From positions 18,006 to 33,636 of the forward strand of contig NWUY0300018190.1 of NCBI GenBank assembly GCA_004151065.3: a stretch of DNA of 15,631 nucleotides, given 5' to 3'. This DNA comes from Larix sibirica. Taxonomy: Eukaryota > Streptophyta > Pinopsida > Pinales > Pinaceae. Position numbers and translations under genes: made by a program. The notes beneath the pieces are model-generated. The model was not told the origin of the DNA and made no database searches. It saw only the letters and a program-made list of their open reading frames with translations. Shown in pieces: positions 1 to 8,658 of this stretch (within the stretch, counting starts at the first letter, position 1; each line of letters opens with the position of its first letter).

Positions 1-523
1 TGTCTGTAGACCTTTTTGCTGGTGGGTATATTGTAATCTTTTTCCTGGCTTGTCCACTTGTAATTGTCATATTTCCAGATCGACAGCCTATATAGGCGTA
101 TGCTGTCGCCAACCATGGCCTCCCTCGGATGATTGGGTACCCACTGAGCTTACTCTTGACTTCTATAACTATGAAGTTGGCTGGATACTCCCATGATTCA
201 ATGTTGATGATGATATCCTCCAGTATTCCTTCAGGGTTGACAGTGGAGGTGTCAACAAGTTGTAGCACTATACTGGTTGGTCTGATTAGTGATTGGAGAC
301 CCAAGGCTATCATTGTATCCTTTTTCATTATGTTGATTGCAGCTCCTAGGTCAATTAGACTGCTTGAAATAGGTTTGTTTTTTATTGTTACATTGACAAT
401 AGGGATGCCTGGTTCGAGGTATTTAGGGTTAAAAATGATAACCAACATCAGGTCTGCTAGTTGGACTACCATGTTTATGGTTGGTGGATCTCGTTTCCTT
501 TGCCCAGGTTTCTTTAAGCAGTT
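1..523 (-). CDS. Ty3/gypsy retrotransposon pol fragment, aspartic protease domain (partial)
   Basis: Read on the minus strand, this stretch is one uninterrupted frame from just after a TAA at 526-524 to the left window edge, about 174 codons. It resembles the retropepsin-like protease of plant Ty3/gypsy polyproteins, which cuts Gag-Pol inside the virus-like particle. The active-site motif is 'LIDLGAAINIM' (Asp codon at 352-350). Plant elements of this group commonly have DLGA rather than the classical DTG or DSG. About 100 residues later comes 'YPIIRGRPWLATAYAYIGCR', matching the conserved '(L)GRP(F/W)LATA' block at the protease C-terminus. The frame starts abruptly near the N at 536 and runs off the window, so gag, RT, RNase H and integrase are not visible. 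The plus-strand open frame at 129-566 is its shadow. It lies outside the duplicated unit. Family assignment is good; whether the parent element is intact cannot be seen. Confidence 0.75.
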
Positions 524-535
524 TTATTTTATAAA

Positions 536-536
536 N
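536..536. other. Single ambiguous base at the left edge of the duplicated unit
   Basis: An N separates the gypsy protease fragment from position 537, the first base of the 8,033-bp repeated unit. Because the N sits exactly at the point where copy-to-copy identity begins, it may mark a join between contigs rather than a doubtful base call. Confidence 0.9.
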
Positions 537-625
537 TGTACATACCCTAACCTTTATTGGATTTGAACCTATGACCTCCTAGGAGGAAACACATGTTCTT
601 AACCATTAGGCCCACTCAAGCTCTA
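537..625 (-). mobile_element. tRNA-derived SINE, 5' part (cut at the unit boundary)
   Basis: On the minus strand there is an RNA polymerase III type internal promoter. The A-box-like 'TGGGCCTAATGGTTAAG' lies at about 614-598, and the B box 'GGTTCAAATCC' at 569-559 fits the GWTCRANNC core. Their spacing is tRNA-like, and the sequence between them includes the 12-bp palindrome 'CCTCCTAGGAGG'. The head begins near 625 with 'GAGCTTGAG'. A tRNA gene is unlikely because the acceptor stem and anticodon arm cannot be completed. The body stops at 537 next to the N; the longer version is at 8467-8658. The family was not identified. Confidence 0.6.
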
Positions 626-1322
626 CTACATACATGTGTAGATTGTTTGGTAACTTGGTTCTACATTCATCGTTAGTCCCTCCCACAAACTATAGCTTTC
701 ACTCAATGGCATTATTTTAGCCCATCCAGAGTGCCACAAACATAAATTTCTCTATAGTTCCAATACAGTCCAGGATTCACACTTTATTTTTGCAAATTTT
801 AATTATTTTTTCTACATAAAAGATATGATTTATCTATGTTTTGACCAGGAAGGGCTTGGAGATGAGACTAATTAGTTGCTCGGAGTTTAACTATTTTTAG
901 CCAAAAGCTATGAATCCCTATGGCACTATGTTTGGAAGAACTTGAGAAGAGATTTCATGATCACCTCTTTGCATGCATTTGTGTTGGTGCTCTAATGGCA
1001 GTCCTATCTTATTTGGAACTTTTCTTGAATAGCGTTGAAGTACATTCATAGATGTTTTTTATTTAATTTTATTAGCTTTTGCGTATATAGGGGAATTGAA
1101 TCTTATCTTTGAGACTACTCTTCAAATGCATAAGAGGGTAGCATTGTTCGTTGCTGCAAGCATTTGCAAGAAGGTTCCATCTGGAACAAAAATTTCGTAA
1201 TGAATGTTGTGTTGTATTGAAAAGGTATTTTGTTTTTTGCATGTTCCCTTTTAATATTGCAGTTATGAGTGTGTTTATAAAGATGGAAAAACATTGAATT
1301 TGGATTTGTTTGTGTTATGTAT
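626..1322. other. Unassigned AT-rich DNA, no gene recognised
   Basis: Reading both strands, I find no long open frame, RNA gene or known transposon motif here. The minus-strand open frame at 1115-1378 (87 codons) crosses into repeat R at 1323 and resembles no known family, so it is probably chance. A 'ttttaatattgcag' at about 1249-1262 looks like a plant 3' splice site, but the nearest donor-like 'AAGGTATTTT' lies under 50 bases upstream, too short for a plant intron. Confidence 0.5.
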
Positions 1323-3286
1323 CCAATTTGTGTTGTTTTTTGAATGTTTACCTTGAAGTCAATTTTTCTTTTCATCAACGATAAATATTCATTTGGTATG
1401 TGGTAGACTATGCATCTATTTGTTTATAGAATCATTTGCTTATTCTTATGAAAATTATATGAACTATGTAATCATTTCTTGGTTGTACAAATAATGAGAC
1501 TTACATCTATTTGCAAAGTAAAGAAGTGGCCAAACACCTCTCAGTGCACCAAGATATAAAATATCAACATAAGTGCACAGGTGAAGTGCCTCACCCAAAA
1601 TGTGGAAAAATATGTTATTGCAAGCTCTATTATTATTAATTGGCCTGTAGGATTTAATTAGGTTTCTATCTATATATGTCGACATAACATAATCTCAACT
1701 ATTTTAACATCTCTAGAAACCATTTAGTTGGGTGTATTGCTAATGAGCAATTTAGTTACTTAACACATCTTCATATGGGTAAAACACATACCTATGCAGG
1801 ACTAATTTAACTTGTTGTAGCCTAGACTTGGTTGAGTTTACTAAATCCCATTACAACATCAAAGGTTCATTGCCTTCAACATTGAAGCTTCTATTAGTGC
1901 TTGCAGTGTTATTTTTCTCTTTAGTGTTTGTGATTCTAGCCATTTTTAAGTCCACGATTATTTGGAAGGTCATTTCCTTGGCACTTGTTACCACACAAAC
2001 CAATATCTTGAGATTAAATCCCTAACATCAATGATGGATTATGGATAAACAAGAGGCAGGCCAATGTCACCAAACCTAACCCAACTCTTATGCTTTTTAA
2101 GATAGCTCTTTTGTAGCTCAAGGGAGGAGTCCCTAAATAGGATTTTAGGGTTTAAACATGAAGCACAAGGTGGATTTGAAGAGTAAACCTAGCAAACCAA
2201 AGGTTTTTCATGAAAGTAAAAGATAATGGTGATGAAGGTATTGGAGACCAATGTCTTAGCAAATGGGAAAGTGGGGTCAATCAATGATAGTAATCAAGAG
2301 CTTACTAACATCCAATGGTAGCTATGGTTTGAGAGCCAATCCCTACCATATCCAAGAAAGGCTAGGTTTATCCTAGGATCTACAAGGGGATAACTAGAGT
2401 GGTTTCTTCACATCAACTTGGGCATAATATTCATCAAGCAGGGAATCCTAGGGCATACAATCAAGAGCTGAAAATACGCCACATACTCAACCATAAAACC
2501 AAATAGATTTAACCTTTCAAAGTAAAGAGCTCACTTGCAAATCATCCCAAGCAAGAAACCACTGTTGATCTAAAAAATACCCCATAGCATTAGCAATATT
2601 TCTACATCATAGCGTTAACATCAACCATACATAAACACCAATAGATATTGCATTAAGTCTTCATAGGATTTCTCCTCCAATTAGACCAAACATGATAAAT
2701 AAATGAGAGAGCCAACACTTATACATGTTGTAGCTCCATCTCATTTTACAATAAAATATGAATAAACTAGGTTAAAACACTAGATCTAGCCTAGGTTGGA
2801 GTAAAAAAATCAAAATACTCCAACAAATCCTAACAAACTCTAACAACATCCATGAAATATGGTGGTTAAAACTACAAGTACAATATACAAGAGAAGAAAG
2901 GTCCAAGAAAGGGGTGCATCCATCAAATGAGGGTGAATGATGACAATACGAAGTCAAACCTAGCCTCCAAAGGCTATCCAAAGGTAGTGCTCCAAGAAAC
3001 AAGCTTCAAAAGGTGGAGTACTTCCTCAAATAAGGTGAACGCTCTCCATGAAAAATATCCAAAAGGCATGTGCAACGGAAATATGACGTGACTATTTAAA
3101 CAACAATTCTAGAAATGCTAACTTCCTCAATATTTATCAGAGTTTTTGTTATAACCACTTTTTAGAAATCCTACGGCCACTCTGCATCTAATGGATTTGA
3201 GATGGCTCAATTCTAGGCAGTCTGTCAAAATATAACTCTCCCAAAGCTAGGATACCCCTAAAAAAATGTCCCATAAAAATGGCCTA
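1323..3286 (+). repeat. Repeat R, copy 1 (~1.96 kb direct repeat flanking the LINE)
   Basis: This stretch aligns in the same orientation with 6240-8163. Similarity by eye is roughly 87% in the first 370 bases and about 95% around 1828-2040, with small indels. It begins at the shared 'ccaatttgtgtt' and fades out after 'ataaaaatggc'. Open frames such as 1828-2025 (65 codons) are not kept: one extra C near 2022 gives a stop that copy 2 lacks. It has a TATA-like 'ctatctatatatg' near 1668 and AATAAA signals near 2750-2765, as an LTR might. However, I could not find TG...CA ends, a primer-binding site, a polypurine tract or a target duplication. I call it an unknown repeat; a long LTR of a LARD-like element is one possibility. 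Confidence 0.8.
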
Positions 3287-3289
3287 AAA

Positions 3290-6185
3290 AGTTCCCAAAG
3301 GAGGATAATTGAGGATACTATCTGTCCATAGATGAATTCGCTTCTCATTTCCAGGAATCCAATGCAAATTCATATGAAAAAATTTCCATGCTTTGACACA
3401 AAGCTTCCAAATTGAAGATCCATTCTAAGCTAGAGGGGGGAGTCAAGACATCTAATTCTGCTTCCTTCTAGAGACTTCCTCTGTAATATCTTTGCAACCT
3501 AGTTTCTCTCAAGGGAAATGATTTTCCATAGTAGCTTAGCTCCCAGGGCCAAATTGTTGAGTTGGATATCTATGATGAACAAACCCCCACGTTCTACTGG
3601 GGCATTTAACGACATTCCAATTTATTAGAGAGATTTTGTTGTCATTCTACTTTCCTCCTTTCCAAAGAAGGGACCTAACCAATTTGTTGATCTAATGGGG
3701 ATGGATGTAGGAGCTAATAGGACAAAATAGAGGAATAGGTGCATGGAGGATAAAACAACTTTTATTAGCTTCACTCTGCTAGCAAGATTTAGCCAATTTA
3801 CTCCCCAATTTTGAATCCTCTTTGAAATTTTTTCAAGATTTCTTGCCAATTTTCCTTAGATTGGTTTCCTTTTGCTTTTGGAATTCCCAGATATTTGAAA
3901 GAATCCCATTTTCCTGATCCTTGGAATCCAAATTCATGCTGAATGTTGCGTAGGAGGGCTGAAATATTCCATCCATAAATTTGGATTTTCCAGTGGTTGA
4001 TTATGCTACCGAAGGCTTGACATAATGTTTGCAATATGAGGTTGAATCTTCAAGCAATGGCTAGGGAAGCTCCCCCAATGAGTAGGGTACCATTTGCAAA
4101 TTGAGAGTGATTCATCCCCTTCACATTTCTAACAATATTAATCCCCTTAATTTGACCTTCCACTCTAGCCTTTTCCAATGCCTTACTTAGAGAATTTTCC
4201 ATAATAATGTAGGGGAGCGGAGAAAGGGGGCATCCTTGCCTGAGCCCTATAGAGGCTTTAAAAAACCCTAAGACCCTTCCATTCACCAATGGAGCTATCC
4301 ATGGATGACTAATGCATGATTTGACCCATGAAATGAATTTTTCATTGAATCCAAATTTTTGAAGCACCTTGTAGAGATATTGATGGTTTACTCTATCGAA
4401 GGCATTGGCCATATCAAGTTTTATGATCATTCCTTTTTATTTCTTTGCCCTGCTTGGATGGATGGATTCCTAAACTAGGATTATATTGTTTAGAATATTG
4501 TGCTTCTAGATGGATCCCCCTTGATTTTTTGAAATGATGTAGGGGAGAAGACCTTTGAAGCACATGGAGATGATTTTTAAGAAGATCTTACATGAAACAC
4601 TACATAGGGAAATAGGACAAAATATTCTAAAAGAGGAGGGGTTGGATTCTTTGGGGATTAGGGCTAGAAAGGAGGAATTTATTGCTCCTCCTAGGCATGG
4701 ATTCCTCTGGGCGTATTCCATCATCCACATAAAGTATTTCTTAATGATATTCCAACATATTTTATAGAAATGAACTGAGAACCCATTGGGACCATGGGTC
4801 TTGTCCGATTCCATCCCCCAAATGGCTGCTCTGGTTTCTTCCTTTGTGATTGGTTTAGTCATCTCAATATTGCCTTCTAGAAAAACCAATTGGGGGATGC
4901 CATGAATATGTGCCCTCTAGGCCTCTTCCTTGTCCTCATTTTCTTTAGAGTAAAGTTCATTGTAGTGTCTGAAGGATTCCTTTTTTATCTCTTCAAAATT
5001 TTGAATTTTCTCCACTTCTTTATTCTTAATCTCTCAAATAATTTTTATGATGTACCCTCGTCTAAGACTACTTGTGGAAGAATTTAGTGTTCTGATCCCC
5101 TAATCTTAACCACATGCTTCTGGATTTAAGCCTGCAATACTCTTCTTCCTTTCTATGAGCTTTATGAAGTGCTTTCCAAAATTCATCCCTTTTTTTTTCA
5201 TTCAGATCAGTAGAGGTCACCTCTTTGTTTTCCATTTCCTCAATGTGGCTCTCTAAGGCCGACTACATTTTCTTCCTTTCCCGAAGGGGGAGGGAATTGA
5301 GAATTTGGCCCAAAAATTTAATTTTTTTTTAACTCTCCTAATTTTTTCTTCCCATATAAAGAAGGTAGAACCCTTTATGTCCACATCCCAGGATTTCCTT
5401 ACAATATCAAAGAACTCTGGCTACTCCTTCCAAATAGGGAGAAAATGAAAGGGGATAGGGCCAAGTTCTAAATTAGGCTCAATATGAAGAGAAATTGGCT
5501 TATGATCTGAGACACTAGAAGACAGGACGTGGGAAGAAATCCTAAAATTGAAGAGAAGGAAGTAGTCGTGGATCATGAATATATCTAACGAAGCGACAAC
5601 ATGTCCAAGGCCATTCCTCCTATTTGACCAAGTAAAATTTATATTACTAGGGGGGATGTATAACATATTCCAATGTTGAATGAGGTCGTCAACATATTCC
5701 CTAAAAGGATATCTCACAATGGACCCCCCCTTTTTTTATTTACTTGACAGGGTAAGGTTAAGATCCCCAACCATAATAAGGTTGGGAAATTGAGAGAGAC
5801 CGTCTTAGTTTATTAAAGATTTCCAACAATCCTTTTTTTCTAAGTAATTGACAGGAGTGTAAATGTTTAAGAAAGATACCTGAATATTTGATTGCAAATG
5901 AAGGAGAGAAACAATCCCCCAATAGGGGAACTTGATTTCTTGAATAAGATGGAGCCTTGTGCAGTCACACAGTGTCTCCAAACCTCCAGAAACTCCTCAG
6001 GAACTAATTGAATTGCCATTGCTCTGCTTCCAAATTCGTTTTGTTCTCTAAAGGAGGTCATTAGCTTCCTTTTTCATCTCCCAGAGCAGTAGAATTTCTA
6101 GTCTTTAAGATCTAATGATATCCTTAACTGCTTCTTCCATTGTAATTGATCCCATACCTCTACTATTCCAGGGGATAATCTTCAT
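3290..6185 (-). pseudogene. LINE ORF2 pseudogene: AP endonuclease + reverse transcriptase, copy A
   Basis: ORF2 of L1-type LINEs nicks target DNA and primes reverse transcription there. The frame starts at ATG 6185 with 'MKIIPWNSRGMGS', the usual endonuclease N-terminus. It then shows 'LEILLLWEMKK' (catalytic Glu block), 'LNIYTPVNYLEKKDCW', 'MVGDLNLTLS' (5774-5745), 'FTWSNRR' and 'SDHKPI' (SDH at 5510-5502). The RT follows in the same frame: 'ITKEETRAAIWGMES', 'LIPKESNPSSF', 'IIKLDMANAFDRV' (from 4427) and 'GLRQGCPLS'. The catalytic FADD box reads FANG (4100-4089), so the RT is dead. Stops include 6107, 6050, 5999, 5807, 5738 and three between 4500 and 4435. A one-base loss near 3834 ('TTGAAAAAA') shifts the frame, which continues as 'RIQNWGVNWLNLASRVKLIK' and later 'WKLCVKAW...LHWIPGNEKRIHLW'. 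It is cut before the zinc-binding and RNase H ends seen in some relatives. The open frame at 5867-6061 is out of frame and a shadow. Confidence 0.92.
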
Positions 6186-6237
6186 TATTTACTTCTGGTT
6201 TGATGGGGGCCCCCTTTCTGCTCAGGGCGTTTTGATC
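6163..6237 (-). pseudogene. Possible LINE ORF1 C-terminal tail overlapping ORF2 start, copy A
   Basis: Just before the ORF2 ATG, a different minus-strand frame is open from the R boundary ('DQNALSRKGAPIKPEVNN') and ends at TAG 6165-6163. That overlaps the ORF2 start by 23 bases. Plant LINEs often end ORF1 close to or overlapping ORF2, so this may be the last ~24 codons of ORF1. It is short, has no diagnostic motif such as the CCHC knuckle, and could be chance. The same sequence recurs at 14196-14270. Confidence 0.3.
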
Positions 6238-6239
6238 TC

Positions 6240-8163
6240 CCAATTTGTGTTTTTTTTTAATATTTACCTTCAAGTCAAATTTTCCTTTCATCAATGATAA
6301 ACATTTATTTTGCAAGTGGTAGACCATGCATCTATTTGTTTATAGAATCATTTGCTTCTTCTTATGAAAAGCAGATGAACTATGTAATCATTGCTCGGTT
6401 GTACAAATAATGAGACTTACATCTATTTGTAATTAAAGAGGTGGCCAAACACCTCTTAGTGCACTAGCGTATACAATTTCAACATAGGTGCATAGGTTGA
6501 GTGTCTTACTCAAAATGTGGAAAAATATGTTATTGCAGGGTCTAATATTATTAATTGGCTTGCAGGCTTTGATTAGGCTTCTATCTATATATGTCGACAT
6601 AACACAATCTCAACTATTTTAACATCTCTAGAAACCATTTAGTTGGGTGTATTGCTAATGAGAAATTTAGTTACTTAACACATCTTCATATGGGTAAAAC
6701 ACATACCTAAGTGAGACTAATTTAACTCCTTGTCATCTAGACTTGATTGAGTTTATTAAATCCCATTACAACATCAAAGGTTCATTATGTTCAACATTGA
6801 AGCTTTTATTAGTGCTTGCATTGTTATTTTTCTCTTTGGTGTTTGTGATTCTAGCCATTTTTAAGTCCACGACTATTTGGAAGGTCATTTCCTTGGCACT
6901 TGTTACTACACAAACCAACATCTTGAGATTAAATCCTAACATCAATGATGGATTATGGATAAACAAGAGGGATGCCGGTGTCACCACACCTAGCTTGACT
7001 CTTATGCTTTTTAAGCTAGCTCTTCTCTAGCTCAAGGGAGGAGTCCCTAAATAGGATTACTAGGGTTTAAAAATGAAGCACAAGGTGGATTTGAAGAGTA
7101 ACCTTATCAAATGAAAGTTTTTTTATGAAAGTAAAAGATAACGGTGATGAAGGGATTGGAGACCAGTGTCTTATCAAATGGACAAGTGGGGTCAATGAAG
7201 GATAATAATGAATACCTTACTAACATTCGAGGAGAGCTAGGTTTTGAGAGCCAATCCCTACCATATCCAAGAAGGCCTAGTTTATCCTAGGATCTACAAG
7301 GGGATAACTAGAGTGGTATCTTCACATAAACTTGGGCATAATATTCATCAAGCATGGAATCCTAGGGCATACAATCCAGAGCTGAAAATACGCCACCTAT
7401 TCAACTATAAACCCAAATAAATTTAACCTTGCAAAGTAAATAGCTCACTTGAAAATCATACCAAGCAAGAAACCATTGGTGATCTAAAAAGTACCCCATA
7501 GCATTAGCAATATGTCCTCATCACAGCGCTAACATCAACCGTACATAAACAATAAGAGATATTGCATTAAGTCTTAGTGGGATTTCTCCCCCAATCCAAA
7601 CTTGATAAATAAATGAGAGATCCAACCCTTATACAGGTTGTAGCTCCATCTCATTTTACAATAAAATATGAATAAACTAGGTTAAAACACTAGATCTGGC
7701 CTAGGTTGGAGTAAAAAAATCAAAATACTCCAACAAACCCTAACAAACTCTAACAACATCCATGAAATATGGTGTTCAAAACTACAAGTATAATATCCAA
7801 GAGAAGAAAGGTCCAAGAAAGGGTGTATCTATCAAATCAAGGTGAATGATGACAATAAGAAGTCAAACCTAGCCTCCAAAGGCTCTCCAAATGTGGTGCT
7901 CCAAGAAAGATGCTTCAAAAGGTGGACTACTTCCTCAAATAAGGTGAAAGATCCCCATGAAAAAGCTCCAAAAGGCATGTGCAACGAAAATACGATGTGA
8001 TTATTTAAACAATAGTTCTAGAAATGCTAACTTCCTTAGTATTTATCAGATTTTTTGTTATAACCACTTTTTAGAAATCCTGCAGCCACTCGGCATCTAA
8101 TGGCGTTGAGATGGCTCCCAAAGATAGGACGTCCCTCCAAAAACATCCGATAAAAATGGCTTA
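6240..8163 (+). repeat. Repeat R, copy 2 (~1.92 kb direct repeat flanking the LINE)
   Basis: This is a diverged direct copy of 1323-3286. Compared with copy 1 it lacks 32 bases (3209-3240), with 'ctc' at both deletion edges, and has many substitutions. The 95-codon open frame at 6743-7030 arises because it lacks one C present in copy 1; with no conservation between copies and no recognisable domain, I do not call it a gene. Similarity to copy 1 ends after 'ataaaaatggc', and the next 36 bases lead to the N at 8200. The divergence between R copies shows their separation is far older than the 8-kb duplication. Confidence 0.8.
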
Positions 8164-8199
8164 GGTGAGTGTGTAAACAACCCTCCAAAGGGTGGGTGC

Positions 8200-8200
8200 N
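8200..8200. other. Single ambiguous base beside a SINE 5' end
   Basis: An N follows 'ccaaagggtgggtgc' and directly precedes the head of the plus-strand SINE-like element. Like the N at 536, it lies at an element boundary. The equivalent position in copy B (16233) is outside the window, so the base cannot be resolved here. Confidence 0.85.
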
Positions 8201-8390
8201 GGGTGTACTGTTAAGGCACTCCTTGTGATGTCATGGGTTCAAACCTTGATCGAGCCTCGTGTGCCGCACGTGGGGCAACATTGGTATTCTTTAGGGTATA
8301 GTAGCAATAGACCGAAATCGACCTCGTGTCACGTGAGTACGAGTCCGAACCCAGTTGCAATTCCCCTAGATACAACAACAACAACAATAA
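8201..8390 (+). mobile_element. tRNA-derived SINE-like element with (CAA)n tail
   Basis: The head has an A-box-like 'TGTACTGTTAAGGC' at about 8204-8217 and a B box 'GGTTCAAACC' at 8236-8245, spaced as in a Pol III internal promoter. After about 130 bases of unrelated body, including 'gtgccgcacgtgg' and 'cgtgtcacgtgag', it ends in a CAA-rich tail at about 8373-8390. Tails of short repeats are common in plant SINEs, which use LINE enzymes for movement. It is more GC-rich than its surroundings. A copy of the downstream 'ataatctaattttaa' is not found before the head, so no target duplication can be shown. The family was not identified. Confidence 0.55.
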
Positions 8391-8466
8391 TCTAATTTTA
8401 ATCTGAGCATGGAGGTTTTCATGGTGGAAATTCATGGTGATATGCTTCTAGATAATCTAATTTTAA
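8387..8466 (+). repeat. Pair of 15-bp direct repeats around a 50-bp spacer
   Basis: 'ataatctaattttaa' occurs at 8387-8401, directly at the end of the SINE CAA tail, and again at 8452-8466. The two copies are identical. The pair may be a target-site duplication around a small inserted piece, or the product of replication slippage. Confidence 0.7.
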
Positions 8467-8658
8467 GGTCACAACCAAGCCAAACACCAAATTGTTGATT
8501 GAGACCCCCTTGTTTGTGGGACAAGGGACCCCCTCCACACAACAATTTGACTGTTAAAGTCTACGAAGGTGTACATACCCTAACCTTTATTGGATTTGAA
8601 CCTATGACCTCCTAGGAGGAAACACATGTTCTTAACCATTAGGCCCACTCAAGCTCTA
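8467..8658 (-). mobile_element. tRNA-derived SINE, longer copy spanning the unit junction
   Basis: This is the same minus-strand element as at 537-625, here continuing past the unit boundary at 8569/8570. The A box lies at about 8647-8631 and the B box at 8602-8592. The body continues leftward through 'CACCTTCGTAGACTTTAACAG' into a stem-loop at 8549-8488. The 3' end is not clear; I placed it at the 15-bp repeat at 8452-8466. Because the body reads smoothly here but is cut at 537, this junction looks like the original arrangement and 536/537 the new one. Confidence 0.5.
8488..8549. repeat. Nested inverted repeat (potential hairpin)
   Basis: The outer arms 'caaattgttg' (8488-8497) and 'caacaatttg' (8540-8549) are perfect complements. 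Inside them, 'cccttgt' (8507-8513) pairs with 'acaaggg' (8521-8527), leaving a 7-base loop. It lies in the probable 3' body of the minus-strand SINE and could be a structural element of its RNA. There is no U-run typical of a Pol III terminator directly after it. Confidence 0.7.

Larger units (their letters stand above)
3287..6239 (-). mobile_element. L1-type LINE fragment, copy A
   Basis: The DNA between the two R copies is a non-LTR retrotransposon fragment on the minus strand. Its 5' edge has a possible ORF1 tail, then ORF2 with AP-like endonuclease, linker, reverse transcriptase and part of the C-terminal region. It ends abruptly near 3287, within ORF2, where R begins. There is no poly-A tail (which would read as a poly-T run on the plus strand at the left edge), and most of ORF1 is missing. 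It is therefore truncated at both ends, and its flanks give no clear target-site duplication. Simple insertion into one R copy cannot account for the diverged R on each side. Confidence 0.85.
537..8569. repeat. 8,033-bp direct tandem unit, copy A (complete)
   Basis: The sequence starting at 537 ('tgtacataccctaacc') recurs at 8570, and every stretch I compared recurs with the same offset of 8,033, up to the last base of the window (equivalent to 7598). The unit contains a SINE fragment, ~0.7 kb of unassigned DNA, repeat R, a LINE fragment, a second R copy and a SINE cluster. The only difference found between the copies is T at 2902 against C at 10935. Neither junction lies in a sequence shared by both edges, so recombination between dispersed repeats does not explain the period. 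It could be a real recent tandem duplication or a contig placed twice. Confidence 0.97.

Noticed and set aside
129-566. 145-codon plus-strand open frame
   Set aside because: It is antisense to the gypsy protease frame, which has the recognisable motifs; it also crosses the N at 536 and the unit boundary.
559-620. A functional tRNA gene on the minus strand
   Set aside because: A and B boxes are present, but I could not complete the acceptor stem or a plausible anticodon arm; a SINE head fits better.
1223-1262. A small intron with 'AAGGTATTTT' donor and 'ATTGCAG' acceptor
   Set aside because: It would be under 50 bases, below usual plant intron sizes, and the flanking frames carry stops and no known domain.
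4555-5087. Plus-strand frames of 70 and 65 codons
   Set aside because: Both are antisense to the LINE reverse transcriptase and linker regions.
5867-6061. 64-codon minus-strand frame inside the LINE
   Set aside because: It is out of frame with ORF2; the ORF2 frame here reads as endonuclease sequence through stops.
6743-7030. 95-codon plus-strand frame with a hydrophobic stretch, as a small membrane protein
   Set aside because: The equivalent frame in R copy 1 (1828-2025) is broken by a one-base indel, substitutions show no coding pattern, and no family is recognised. An opposite-strand frame at 6766-6987 is equally open.
1323-8163. R copies as confirmed LTRs of a standard LTR retrotransposon
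   Set aside because: No primer-binding site after either R, no polypurine tract before either R, no clear TG...CA ends or 5-bp target duplication, and no gag-pol between them.
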